From assembly GCA_012521345.1 (NCBI GenBank), contig JAAYMN010000069.1, forward strand, positions 1 through 63,605: a DNA stretch of 63,605 bases, read 5' to 3'. The notes below the pieces were generated by a model that saw only the letters and a program-made list of their open reading frames with translations, searched no databases and was not told the DNA's origin. This document shows positions 7,409 through 15,370 of the stretch, in pieces (the first letter of the stretch is position 1; every line of letters begins with the position of its first letter). This stretch comes from Bacillota bacterium. Lineage in GTDB: Bacteria > Bacillota > Dethiobacteria > Dethiobacterales > Dethiobacteraceae. Both the position numbers and the translations under genes were made by a program.

Positions 7409-8143
7409 ATGCAGATAACTGTTTTAGGCTGTTTTGGGCCGTATCCTCCGGCCGGAGGCTGTTGTTCCGGCTACCTGGTACGGGCGAAAAAAACGGCAGT
7501 CCTTTTGGACTGCGGCAACGGCGTGCTTTCACGGCTGCGTTACTACCTGGAGCCATGGGAACTTGATGCTGTTGTTGTCAGTCACCTGCACAGCGACCAT
7601 ACAGCCGATCTTTTCATTCTGCGCTACGCCTTGCAGTTTGCACGGCAGCGGCAAAAACAGGGAGAAGCGCTGCCCGTGTTTGCCCCGGCCGAGCCAAAGG
7701 AGGAATTTGTCCGCCTTTCCTATAAGGAATACCTGCAGGCCCGGCCCGCCCGGCCTGGGGAATCACTGCAGATAGGTGAACTGGAGTTTTCTTTTGCTCC
7801 AGGCGTGCATGCCGTCCCTGCAAATATAATTACCGTAAAGTCTGGCCAGCAAAAATTTGTTTACTCCGGGGACACTGAATACTGCCCGCAGCTCGCACAA
7901 GCTGCAGCCGGGGCCGATCTCTTGCTTTGCGAAGCCAACTTCTTGCGCAGCGACCTGGAAAACGGCGGGAGAAACCACCTGGCAGCTTTCCAAGCGGCGG
8001 AGATAGCGGGGGCAGCGGGAGTTAAACGGCTGGTTCTGACACACCATCACCCGGAAAGAAAACCGGAAGATGCACTACAGGAAGCAGGCACAGTTTTCTC
8101 CCATGTGGAACTTGCTTATCCGGGCAGCAGTTATGAATTGTAA
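7409..8143 (+). CDS. MBL-fold metallohydrolase, RNase Z-like
   Basis: 244-aa cytoplasmic metallo-beta-lactamase-fold hydrolase with the dinuclear zinc motif H59-L-H61-S-D63-H64, a later FVYSGDTEYCPQL block supplying the bridging aspartate, and the terminal LTHHHPE histidines. Gene order and motifs match the RNase Z/ElaC-like and phosphodiesterase-like branch, but the long exosite arm of true RNase Z is not obvious. ATG 7409 follows GGGAGGAAAGAG. Substrate unassigned. Confidence 0.8.
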   Translation: MQITVLGCFGPYPPAGGCCSGYLVRAKKTAVLLDCGNGVLSRLRYYLEPWELDAVVVSHLHSDHTADLFILRYALQFARQRQKQGEALPVFAPAEPKEEFVRLSYKEYLQARPARPGESLQIGELEFSFAPGVHAVPANIITVKSGQQKFVYSGDTEYCPQLAQAAAGADLLLCEANFLRSDLENGGRNHLAAFQAAEIAGAAGVKRLVLTHHHPERKPEDALQEAGTVFSHVELAYPGSSYEL

Positions 8144-8246
8144 TAATCCGGTAAGGTGCGGCCTGTGAAATTTGCTTATAATTATAGATGGCTGTATAAG
8201 ATAGTGACTAATATGCCGATAATTGTACCGGAAAGGGGAGAAAAAT

Positions 8247-9071
8247 TTGTCAAGCATTATCTGGCTGCTTATCCTGTTTTCACTGTTTTTGCCGTCCCTC
8301 CGGCAGGCACGGCTTGTAATGGCCCGCATACGTTTGCTGCGCAGCCTAGAAGAAAAAAGGGGTTCCCGTGTCATTACCCTGGTGCATCGCCAGGAATCCA
8401 TTTCCTTCCTTGGCATTCCGCTTTCCCGTTATATCAATATTGAAGACTCGGAGCAAATCCTGCGGGCTATTCGCATGACACCGCAGGACATGCCCATTGA
8501 TATCATTCTGCATACCCCGGGAGGACTGGTGCTGGCAGCCGAACAAATCGCTTTTGCCCTGAAAAACCACCCGGCAAAAGTAACAGTTTTTGTCCCCCAT
8601 TATGCCATGTCCGGCGGTACGCTAATAGCATTGGCTGCCGATGAAATTGTTATGGATGCCAATGCGGTGCTTGGTCCGGTAGACCCCCAGGTGGGACAAT
8701 ATCCTGCCGTCTCGGTACTGCGGGCGGTGGCCAAAAAAGACCCCAACAGGGTGGATGATGAAACTTTAATCCTGGCAGATGTGGCGGAAAAAGCCATCAG
8801 GCAGGTTAAGAACACGGTGATTTCCATACTGAAAGAACGTATGGGCAGCGAACGGTCTGAAGAAATTGCCGCCCTGCTGACGGAAGGCCATTGGACTCAT
8901 GATTACCCGCTGACATGTGAAAGGCTGGCGGAAATGGGCCTGCCGGCCTGTGGAGATATGCCGCGGGAAATCTATGCTTTGATGGACAAGTTCCCGCAGC
9001 CGATGCGGACGCGGCCTTCCGTGGAGTTTATCCCCGTGCCGTATGGCGACAGGCGGAATGGAACTTCTTAA
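8247..9071 (+). CDS. Membrane-anchored SDH-type serine protease (ClpP/SppA class)
   Basis: Serine-dehydrogenase-proteinase family (SDH_sah), related to signal peptide peptidase SppA. The 274-aa protein has one N-terminal membrane helix (SSIIWLLILFSLFLP), then a ClpP-fold domain with the oxyanion region DIILHTPGG, the nucleophile S122 in HYAMSGGTLIA and the LGPVDPQ strand typical of the family. It starts with TTG at 8247, which has GGGGAG six bases upstream; a TTG at 8223 lacks this. It probably degrades membrane or misfolded proteins. A strong terminator follows. Confidence 0.8.
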   Translation: MSSIIWLLILFSLFLPSLRQARLVMARIRLLRSLEEKRGSRVITLVHRQESISFLGIPLSRYINIEDSEQILRAIRMTPQDMPIDIILHTPGGLVLAAEQIAFALKNHPAKVTVFVPHYAMSGGTLIALAADEIVMDANAVLGPVDPQVGQYPAVSVLRAVAKKDPNRVDDETLILADVAEKAIRQVKNTVISILKERMGSERSEEIAALLTEGHWTHDYPLTCERLAEMGLPACGDMPREIYALMDKFPQPMRTRPSVEFIPVPYGDRRNGTS

Positions 9072-9107
9072 AAAAAGCTGTCTGCAACAGTTTGCAGACA
9101 GCTTTTT
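9071..9107. terminator. Strong bidirectional terminator
   Basis: Stem of about 16 bp (9072-9087 with 9092-9107) closed by a 4-base loop, with A-run and T-run on either side. It serves the SDH protease gene (+) and thiD (-). Confidence 0.9.
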
Positions 9108-9122
9108 GGTGTATGCCCGGCA

Positions 9123-10397
9123 TTACTTGAAAGTATCGCTGACAGCCAAAGCGAGCAGCTCCAGCAATTTGCGCACAGCATCCTGCGGCGTAACCGCAAA
9201 AAGCAGGAATTGCCCGTCTTGTGACAAAAGCAGCAGGCCGGAAGCATTCTCCGGAGGAACAGTTCCGAAAGCTGCCGGCGTACCACGCGCCGCTTTGGCT
9301 GCCGCTGCAAGACCCGGCAGTTCAGGAAAAGCAAGCAGGGCCTGCAACTGCGGGGACTTTTGCCGTGCGGCAAGCAATGCTTCCGCCATATTTGTTTTCT
9401 CTCCCCACTGGATTGCTTCCGCCTGCGGCCTGTCCCGCTCTTCTGCAACCGTCATGGTCAGAACTGCCACATCCGCGGGGGTGCTGGCTTCATCCCTGCA
9501 ATAAAGGAGAACAAGCTGCTTGTCTGCAGGCAGTATTGTTTTTAAATCGCTGTGCCTGATCAGTTTGGCCGCTGCAGCGAGCTCCCTGGGGATGCGCACA
9601 CTTTCGGCATCATGCCAAAGTCCGGCCATAGGATTGGTGGGGCCGTAGCCCCCGCCCACGGGAAAGCCGTGGGCGATGGCGGCAGTTATGAACTGTTTGG
9701 CCGCTCTGACAGCCGGCAGCGGCTCCAGCCCTCTGGCCAGATAGGCGGTAATGGCGGCGGCGTAGGTACAGCCGCTCCCGTGGGTATGATTGCTGGCAAG
9801 CCTTTTGGCCGGCAGGCGGTGCACCTTTTTCCCGTCAAAGAAAATGTCTATTGTTTCGGGGCCCTGCAGATGACCACCCTTGACCAGCACGTAGCGCGGT
9901 CCCAGTCGGTGGATTTCGTAAGCCGCTTCCGTCATTTCGGCAATGGTTGCCACCGGGTGGCCTATCAGCACGCTTGTTTCAGGCAGGTTGGGAGTAACAA
10001 TCAGCGCCAGCGGCAGCAGTTCTGTTCGCAAGGCATCAACAGCATCCTCCCGCAGCAGCCGGTCACCGCTTTCCGCCACCATGACCGGATCAACCACCAA
10101 TTGAGAAAAATTGCGGGCAGCGAGGACGGATGCCACTGTCCGGATAATCTCTGCATCCTGCAGCATGCCGGTTTTGGCAGCGTCGACCGGTATATCGGAG
10201 AGCACTGCTTCCAGCTGGGCTGCCACAAAAGGGGCAGGAACTGCATGGATCCCGTGCACGCCCAGCGTATTTTGGGCAGTGAGGGCGGTAATGACGCTTG
10301 TTCCGTAAACGCCAAGGGCGGCAAAAGTCTTCAGGTCTGTCTGAATGCCGGCACCGCCGCCAGAATCGGACCCGGCTATTGTCAATGCTTTTCGCAT
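9123..10397 (-). CDS. thiD: HMP-phosphate kinase ThiD with C-terminal ThiN-like extension
   Basis: The N-terminal ~265 residues are a hydroxymethylpyrimidine (phosphate) kinase of thiamine synthesis: TIAGSDSGGGAGIQTDLK at the start, DPVMVAESGDRLL in the middle and GSGCTYAAAITAYLA near 215. The remaining ~155 residues resemble the ThiN domain (thiamine-phosphate synthase or regulator) in layout: STPADVAVLT, an AEALLAARQKSPQLQALL helix and a terminal TPQDAVRKLLELL helix. The conserved ThiN core residues look eroded, so it may be regulatory or inactive. Start ATG 10397 has GGAGGG upstream. I looked for a TPP riboswitch in the leader and found none. No other thi genes are present. Confidence 0.85.
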   Translation of the reverse strand: MRKALTIAGSDSGGGAGIQTDLKTFAALGVYGTSVITALTAQNTLGVHGIHAVPAPFVAAQLEAVLSDIPVDAAKTGMLQDAEIIRTVASVLAARNFSQLVVDPVMVAESGDRLLREDAVDALRTELLPLALIVTPNLPETSVLIGHPVATIAEMTEAAYEIHRLGPRYVLVKGGHLQGPETIDIFFDGKKVHRLPAKRLASNHTHGSGCTYAAAITAYLARGLEPLPAVRAAKQFITAAIAHGFPVGGGYGPTNPMAGLWHDAESVRIPRELAAAAKLIRHSDLKTILPADKQLVLLYCRDEASTPADVAVLTMTVAEERDRPQAEAIQWGEKTNMAEALLAARQKSPQLQALLAFPELPGLAAAAKAARGTPAAFGTVPPENASGLLLLSQDGQFLLFAVTPQDAVRKLLELLALAVSDTFK

Positions 10398-10510
10398 TTT
10401 TCCCTCCAAAGCTGAAATATGAATTGTATTCGGAACGGACGGTTTTTCCTGTCCGTGTTGCCTGTGTCAAGGTTTCGCCGGTTTTTGCGGACCGCAAGGC
10501 GCAAAGAAGA

Positions 10511-10529
10511 GGAACAGCCGGGCTGTTCC
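10511..10529 (-). terminator. Hairpin after rubredoxin, weak terminator
   Basis: Perfect stem GGAACAGCC/GGCTGTTCC at 10511-10529. On the minus strand it is followed by TCTTCTTT, not an ideal T-run. Lies 13 bases after the rubredoxin stop. Confidence 0.45.
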
Positions 10530-10541
10530 ACTTCCTTAGCT

Positions 10542-10703
10542 TTAACTGATTTTCTCAAACATATCCTTTGTTACGCCGCATTCGGGGCAAACCCAGTCGT
10601 CGGGAATGTCTTCAAAGGCTGTGCCTGGTGCGATGCCGCTTTCCGGATCACCTTTTTCCGGGTCATAAACATAACCGCAGACAGTGCATTCCCATTTAGC
10701 CAC
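10542..10703 (-). CDS. Rubredoxin
   Basis: 53-aa iron protein carrying one Fe(SCys)4 centre: C6-x2-C9-G and C39-P-x-C42-G, with the canonical spacing and the usual [14 protein letters not shown] block. It acts as a low-potential electron carrier in the cytoplasm of anaerobes, commonly supplying peroxide or superoxide reductases or flavoproteins. The GTG start at 10703 has AGGAGGGA eight bases upstream. It is monocistronic, with a hairpin after the stop. No obvious redox partner is adjacent. Confidence 0.95.
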   Translation of the reverse strand: MAKWECTVCGYVYDPEKGDPESGIAPGTAFEDIPDDWVCPECGVTKDMFEKIS

Positions 10704-10861
10704 GTAAAATCCCTCCTGAAAAATGAAATATCTCCAACTATTCCAACTATATCACAGAAGGCAGTAGCAGTCGATAACTATTTTACACCTGGTGTTTTGC
10801 TTTATGTGTCGCTTAACGCATCCGAAATGAAAAAAGGAGGGAAATTGCAAAAGATGTCGAA

Positions 10862-10880
10862 AGCTAAATAGAATTTAGCT
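10862..10880 (+). promoter_or_regulatory. Leader hairpin upstream of the HD-GYP gene
   Basis: Perfect inverted repeat AGCTAAAT-AGA-ATTTAGCT. It overlaps the end of a tiny open frame (10827-10871) that contains its own GGAGGG. It may influence translation of the gene that starts at 10911. No riboswitch class recognised. Confidence 0.35.
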
Positions 10881-10910
10881 CAAACAATATTTTTAGTGCA
10901 GGAGACTCCC

Positions 10911-12017
10911 ATGCGCAGATTGCCACTGTCAGCAGTAAAAGCCGGCATGGTCCTGGCACGCCCCATTTACGGGCCGGACGGCCAGCTGTGGTTAAATGCC
11001 GGTGTTATACTCAAGGAAACATACCTGGAAAGCCTGAAGCATACCAATGTCACACATGTTTATGTGGGAGACCCTTTGCTTTGGGATGTGGTTGTTGATA
11101 AGGTAGTTTCGGATGAAACAAGGGCCATGGCTGTAAAAACTGTCAAGAAAACGCTGCAGGAGATGAAGACAGGCGTTCTGCAGAACGGCCGGTTTATAGA
11201 CAACCGCTTTTTCTTTACTGTGGAAAAGCTGGTCCAGGAAATACTGCACAACAGGGATGTCATCTACAATCTGGATGATATCCGCACTGCCGATGACTAT
11301 ACTTTCTGCCACTCTGTCAATGTCTGCATCCTTGCGCTCATGATTGCCAACGAGCTGAGAATGCCGCGCCGGCAACTGGAAGAACTGGCGGTCGGGGCCC
11401 TGCTGCATGACGTGGGCAAGATTTACGTCAACCAGGCAATTTTAAAAAAAGAAGGCTCCCTTTCCCCGGAGGAATATGAAGAGATCAAGAAACACCCCGT
11501 CTACGGCTATGATATTCTCAGCCAACAAAAAAATATCGCTTTCGACAGTATTAAAGTAGTTGCGCAGCATCATGAGCGCTGCGACGGCTCGGGCTACCCG
11601 CTCCAGCTTTGCGGAGAGGATATTCACGATTACGCCAAACTGGTCATGATTGCAGATGTTTTTGACGCCCTCACCGCAAACAGGCCCTACAGAAAAGCCA
11701 TGCGGCCCGATGAGGCGATTGAGATTATTACCGGCAGCACACACTTGTATGACATGGATATGATCCGGGCCTTTATTTTCCGGGTTGCCGCTTTCCCTGT
11801 GGGGACTGCCGTGCGTTTGAGCAATGATGACATGGGTATTGTTATTAAAACTCATAAAGGAATGCCCTTGCGCCCAGTAGTCCGGGTTTGCAAGCGGGGA
11901 GACGGCACATTCTATCCCCGGCCTTATGACCTGGATCTGACGGAAGCGCTTGACCTGGTGATCAAGGATGTTTTGAGCGATGAAGAAAGGGAACTGGAAA
12001 TGCCCATTTCCATGTAA
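10911..12017 (+). CDS. HD-GYP domain protein, probable c-di-GMP phosphodiesterase
   Basis: 368-aa cytoplasmic protein. The N-terminal ~110 residues are an unassigned domain (VKAGMVLARPIYGPDGQLWLNAGV, common at the front of this family). The HD-GYP domain follows, with H166-D167-VGK, QHHERCDGSG and G228-Y229-P230. Proteins of this type hydrolyse cyclic di-GMP, a regulator of motility and pili, so it could affect the Tad locus further along, although that is only inference. No receiver or membrane segment. ATG 10911 has AGGAG six bases upstream; a GTG at 10896 is less well placed. Ends at a strong terminator. Confidence 0.85.
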   Translation: MRRLPLSAVKAGMVLARPIYGPDGQLWLNAGVILKETYLESLKHTNVTHVYVGDPLLWDVVVDKVVSDETRAMAVKTVKKTLQEMKTGVLQNGRFIDNRFFFTVEKLVQEILHNRDVIYNLDDIRTADDYTFCHSVNVCILALMIANELRMPRRQLEELAVGALLHDVGKIYVNQAILKKEGSLSPEEYEEIKKHPVYGYDILSQQKNIAFDSIKVVAQHHERCDGSGYPLQLCGEDIHDYAKLVMIADVFDALTANRPYRKAMRPDEAIEIITGSTHLYDMDMIRAFIFRVAAFPVGTAVRLSNDDMGIVIKTHKGMPLRPVVRVCKRGDGTFYPRPYDLDLTEALDLVIKDVLSDEERELEMPISM

Positions 12018-12024
12018 AGGTTGC

Positions 12025-12056
12025 GCAAGAAAACCCGGCTGACCGGGTTTTCTTGC
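12025..12056 (+). terminator. Terminator after the HD-GYP gene
   Basis: Stem GCAAGAAAACCCGG/CCGGGTTTTCTTGC with a 4-base loop; the T-rich half lies inside the stem. Confidence 0.75.
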
Positions 12057-12130
12057 CGTATGTATCATTTTTGGCCGTTTGTCAAAACTGCGGATGACAG
12101 ATGTCCCGGACAGTCGGAAGGAGTGAAGGT

Positions 12131-13060
12131 ATGAAGCTTAAAATCAGCAGAGAGGTCATGGCCGCCCTGCGGGAGAAACAGCCCCTTGTCGCCTTGGAAA
12201 CCGCAGTCATCACCCACGGGCTGCCTGCACCGCTGAACCTGGAAACAGGCATGGCCATGGAAGCCGCGGTGCGTGCGGCCGGGGCCGTTCCCTGTACCGT
12301 CGGCGTGCTGCAGGGAGCCGCTATTCTCGGACTTTCTGCAAGGGAAATGGAAGAACTTGTCCGCCAAAAGCCGGTCAAACTGGGGCTCCGGGATTTGCCC
12401 GCAGCCTTGGCATTGGGACAAAGCGGGGGCACAACGGTGGCAGCCACCGCATATCTGGCACGCCGCTTTGGCATAAAAGTTTTTGCTACAGGAGGTATTG
12501 GGGGAGTCCACAGGGGAGCCACCGCCACATTTGACATCTCAGGCGACCTGCAGGTGCTGGCACATACACCCATCACCGTGGTTGCCGCCGGAGCCAAAGC
12601 CATCCTTGATTTAAAGCTGACGTTGGAATACCTGGAAACCATGGGCATACCCCTTTTGGGCTACAGAACATCACATTTTCCTGCTTTTTATGCTCCTGAT
12701 TCGCCTTATCCCCTGCCCGCCCGGGTGGAGACGGCGGCAGAGGCTGCACAGGCGGCATTAATGCGGGATGAGCTGGGGCTTGCTGCCGCGCTGCTTGTTT
12801 GCAACCCCGTCCCCGCTGCCAGCGGGATCCCGTATGTAGAACTGATGGAAGCGGTTGAAACCGTCAGCAGGGAAATCACAGGGCGAAAAGTGGCAGGAAA
12901 AGAAGTAACGCCCGCCATGCTGAAGCGTCTGGCGGAAATTACGGGGGGCAGGACGCTTGCCGCCAATCAAGCGTTGCTTATAGAAAACGCCCGTCTTGCC
13001 GCCGAAATAGCCCTGGAACTATACAAGCAAAAAAGCGAGAGTACAGTCAACGCGAAGTAA
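12131..13060 (+). CDS. psuG: Pseudouridine-5'-phosphate glycosidase
   Basis: Manganese-dependent enzyme that reversibly splits pseudouridine 5'-phosphate into uracil and ribose 5-phosphate (the family formerly called indigoidine synthase A). The 309-aa protein shows the family markers: ALETAVITHGLP near the N-terminus, a GGIGGVHRGA block and the C-terminal ITGGRTLAANQALLIENA segment. ATG 12131 has AAGGAG seven bases upstream; an earlier in-frame start at 12101 adds ten residues without support. The usual partner kinase gene psuK is not adjacent, so pseudouridine phosphate must come from elsewhere. Ends at a strong terminator. Confidence 0.92.
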   Translation: MKLKISREVMAALREKQPLVALETAVITHGLPAPLNLETGMAMEAAVRAAGAVPCTVGVLQGAAILGLSAREMEELVRQKPVKLGLRDLPAALALGQSGGTTVAATAYLARRFGIKVFATGGIGGVHRGATATFDISGDLQVLAHTPITVVAAGAKAILDLKLTLEYLETMGIPLLGYRTSHFPAFYAPDSPYPLPARVETAAEAAQAALMRDELGLAAALLVCNPVPAASGIPYVELMEAVETVSREITGRKVAGKEVTPAMLKRLAEITGGRTLAANQALLIENARLAAEIALELYKQKSESTVNAK

Positions 13061-13076
13061 AATGCGTCACTACCAT

Positions 13077-13112
13077 AAACACCGGCCGGAGAGCTTTTCC
13101 CGGCCGGTGTTT
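13077..13112. terminator. Bidirectional terminator between psuG and the ABC exporter
   Basis: 13-bp stem AAACACCGGCCGG/CCGGCCGGTGTTT with a 10-base loop, symmetric enough to serve both converging genes. Confidence 0.85.
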
Positions 13113-13113
13113 G

Positions 13114-14850
13114 CTATTCCGTTTCCTGAAACTGGATTTTGTGCAGTTCATGGTAAAGACCGCCGGCTTGCAAAAGTTCTTCATGGGTGCCGCGCTCTAC
13201 AATCCGTCCGTCTGCCAGGACAAGAATCTGGTCGGCACGTTTGACGGTGGAAAGGCGGTGGGCGATGACAAAGATGGTGCGGCCGCCGGCAAGGGAGTTG
13301 ATGGCTTGCTGGATTTCGGCCTCCGTTTCCACATCCACGGATGCTGTGGCCTCATCCAGGATGAGAATGGGGGAATTGCGCAGCACTGCCCTGGCGATCG
13401 CCAGGCGTTGTTTTTGGCCGCCGGAAAGTTTGACGCCGCGCTCGCCGATGATGGTCTGGTAGCCTTGCGGCAGCCGGGAGATAAATTCATGGGCCATGGC
13501 GATCCTGGCCGCGTGTTCAATTTCCGCCGGGGAAGCTTTTTTGCTGCCATAGGCGATATTCTCGGCCACGGTGCCGTGAAAAAGGAACACATCCTGGAGA
13601 ACAATGCTGATTTGGTCCCGCAGGGAAGCCAGGGTAAGGTCTTTCAGGTTGTAACCATCCAGGTAGATGGCACCGGCTACCGGATCGTAAAAGCGGGCAA
13701 TCAGGCTGATCAAGGTGGTTTTTCCCACGCCCGTGGGTCCGACAAGGGCAATCATCTGTCCCGGCTCCGCGATAAAGCTGATGTCGCTAAGCACCGGGGT
13801 GCCGTCGACATAATGAAAGGAAACATTATCAAAAATAATCTGACCGCGAGCCCGGCCGATGGAAACAGCGTTGGGCGCATCTTCTATGTCCGGCTCGGTA
13901 TCCAGGATCTCATAAACCCGCTCCGCGCCCGCAACAGCTTGCTGCAGGTCTTCAGTAACGCGCGCCAGGGTGCCGATGGGATGGTAGAAAAGATTAAGAT
14001 AGAGGATAAAGCCGACAATGTCGGAAACCTGCAGGTAGCCGTTCAATGCCAGGTAGCCGCCAAAACCAACAACGATTACTGTTCCCAATGAAGTAAGCAT
14101 TTCCACGGTAGGGTGAAAGATGGCGCTGAGCCGCAGCGCATGCAGCAGGGCAGTGATATGGCGTTTTGCCCTGACCGCCACCCGTTCCTTTTCCCGCTCT
14201 TGCTGATTAAAAACCTGTATTTCTTTCATACCGGAAATATTGTCCTGCAGGACGGCATTTAAATCGGCCAGTGCGCTTTGCGCGTTGCGGAAATAGGGCA
14301 GGATTTTGCGGGTAAATAAAAAGCCGCTGTAGATCAGGAGCGGGATAGGGATAATGGTCAGCAGGGCCAGCAGGGGATGGATAATCACCAAGATGACGGT
14401 GACACCGGCCAGAATCAGAATGTTGGTAATCAAGTCGGGAACGGCATGTGCAATAAGTACCTCAAAAGTAGCCGTGTCGTTTGTAGCCCGGGACATCAGC
14501 TGGCCGGTCTGTTTATCGTGGTAATAGCGCATTGTCAGCTTTTGCAGGTGGTTGTAGACGCGGACGCGCATATCGGCCACCAAGTTCCAGGCAGCCACAT
14601 GGCTCAGGTAGTTGTGAAGAAAAGTAAAGACTGCCCGCAACACATAAATAACGATCAGGAAAAGGGAAATATTGCGAATCTCAGCCATGGCATTTGCCCG
14701 CTTAAGGTCCGTCAGGATGCTGGTCAGGCGCATGACCAGATATGGTGAGGCAAGGTTAAGAGCGGTAATCAAAAGCAGGCTGATTCCAGCCAGGACCAGC
14801 AGCCACCAGTATGGCCGGGCATTTTTGACAAGACGTATTAAATACTTCAT
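13114..14850 (-). CDS. ABC exporter, fused permease-ATPase half-transporter
   Basis: 578-aa protein: six-helix type-I exporter domain (about 1-310, first helix WWLLVLAGISLLLITALNL) followed by a nucleotide-binding domain with Walker A GPTGVGKTTL, signature LSGGQKQRLAIARA, Walker B ILILDEATAS and the H-loop IAHRLSTV. Such half-transporters dimerise and export lipids, peptides or drugs; the substrate cannot be told. I chose ATG 14850 because GGAGG sits just upstream; the open frame runs to 15003 but that part is not protein-like. No partner half-transporter is adjacent, suggesting a homodimer. An efflux or flippase role is likely. Confidence 0.85.
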   Translation of the reverse strand: MKYLIRLVKNARPYWWLLVLAGISLLLITALNLASPYLVMRLTSILTDLKRANAMAEIRNISLFLIVIYVLRAVFTFLHNYLSHVAAWNLVADMRVRVYNHLQKLTMRYYHDKQTGQLMSRATNDTATFEVLIAHAVPDLITNILILAGVTVILVIIHPLLALLTIIPIPLLIYSGFLFTRKILPYFRNAQSALADLNAVLQDNISGMKEIQVFNQQEREKERVAVRAKRHITALLHALRLSAIFHPTVEMLTSLGTVIVVGFGGYLALNGYLQVSDIVGFILYLNLFYHPIGTLARVTEDLQQAVAGAERVYEILDTEPDIEDAPNAVSIGRARGQIIFDNVSFHYVDGTPVLSDISFIAEPGQMIALVGPTGVGKTTLISLIARFYDPVAGAIYLDGYNLKDLTLASLRDQISIVLQDVFLFHGTVAENIAYGSKKASPAEIEHAARIAMAHEFISRLPQGYQTIIGERGVKLSGGQKQRLAIARAVLRNSPILILDEATASVDVETEAEIQQAINSLAGGRTIFVIAHRLSTVKRADQILVLADGRIVERGTHEELLQAGGLYHELHKIQFQETE

Positions 14851-15015
14851 CTTAGCCTCCATAACAGTTTCGTTTTGTCCGAGAAAACCCTGCCCTCTAT
14901 TGTACAATGTTTTGCCTCTATCTTCAACTACCCGACTTTTATAAAGGAAAGACGGCAGCGTAGAGAGGTATGTTACTGCCGCAAGACTCATATGCTTTAA
15001 CAATTATGTTTAGCT

Positions 15016-15045
15016 GCATACGGACCGGCTTGGCGAGGCATACTA
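15016..15045 (+). promoter_or_regulatory. Sigma-G promoter of the spore protein gene
   Basis: GCATA (15016-15020), 18 bases, CATACTA (15039-15045). Every base fits the forespore consensus GHATR-N17/18-CATWHTA. The start codon of the SASP gene lies 47 bases downstream, as expected. Confidence 0.75.
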
Positions 15046-15091
15046 GCGTTATGTTTCTTATTATGAAAGACTTGGCTGTGAGGAGGATAAC

Positions 15092-15292
15092 ATGACCAAA
15101 TACAAAAAAAAGCCGGAGAAGATGAGCCCTCGGGAAAAAGCGCTCGAACGGCTGAAAATGGAAATAGCCGAAGAGCTGGGGCTTGACGGCAAGGTCAGAG
15201 AAAAGGGCTGGGAAAACCTGACCGCCCGGGAAGCAGGGAAAATAGGAGGTATCATGTCCAGGCGCCTGCGGGATGAAAAAACTAAGGCTTAG
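15092..15292 (+). CDS. Small acid-soluble spore protein, alpha/beta type (SspF-like)
   Basis: 66-aa DNA-binding protein that coats and protects spore DNA. The body has the family pattern: an amphipathic first helix (LERLKMEIAEELGL), a central GWENLTAREAGKIGG segment and a basic tail (MSRRLRDEK). A minor germination-protease site would be near EIAEE, but it is not a clean match. The lysine-rich N-terminus is that of the SspF/SspI-like minor type. ATG 15092 has GAGGAGG at ideal distance, and a perfect sigma-G promoter precedes it. This is the clearest proof of a spore-forming host. Confidence 0.9.
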   Translation: MTKYKKKPEKMSPREKALERLKMEIAEELGLDGKVREKGWENLTAREAGKIGGIMSRRLRDEKTKA

Positions 15293-15317
15293 CATGCTTT
15301 CCCGGGCTGCTATTGGC

Positions 15318-15346
15318 TTGTCACCCCTGCTGTGGTGTGGTATAAA
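15318..15346 (+). promoter_or_regulatory. Sigma-A promoter of nfo
   Basis: TTGTCA (15318-15323), 17 bases, TATAAA (15341-15346), 25 bases before the chosen start codon. Confidence 0.6.
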
Positions 15347-15370
15347 AGAGTAAAAACACTGGGGGATGCC

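Noticed and set aside
10398-10541. TPP riboswitch before thiD
   Set aside because: The conserved CTGAGA and ACCTGATCTGGATAATGCC elements are not present on either strand.
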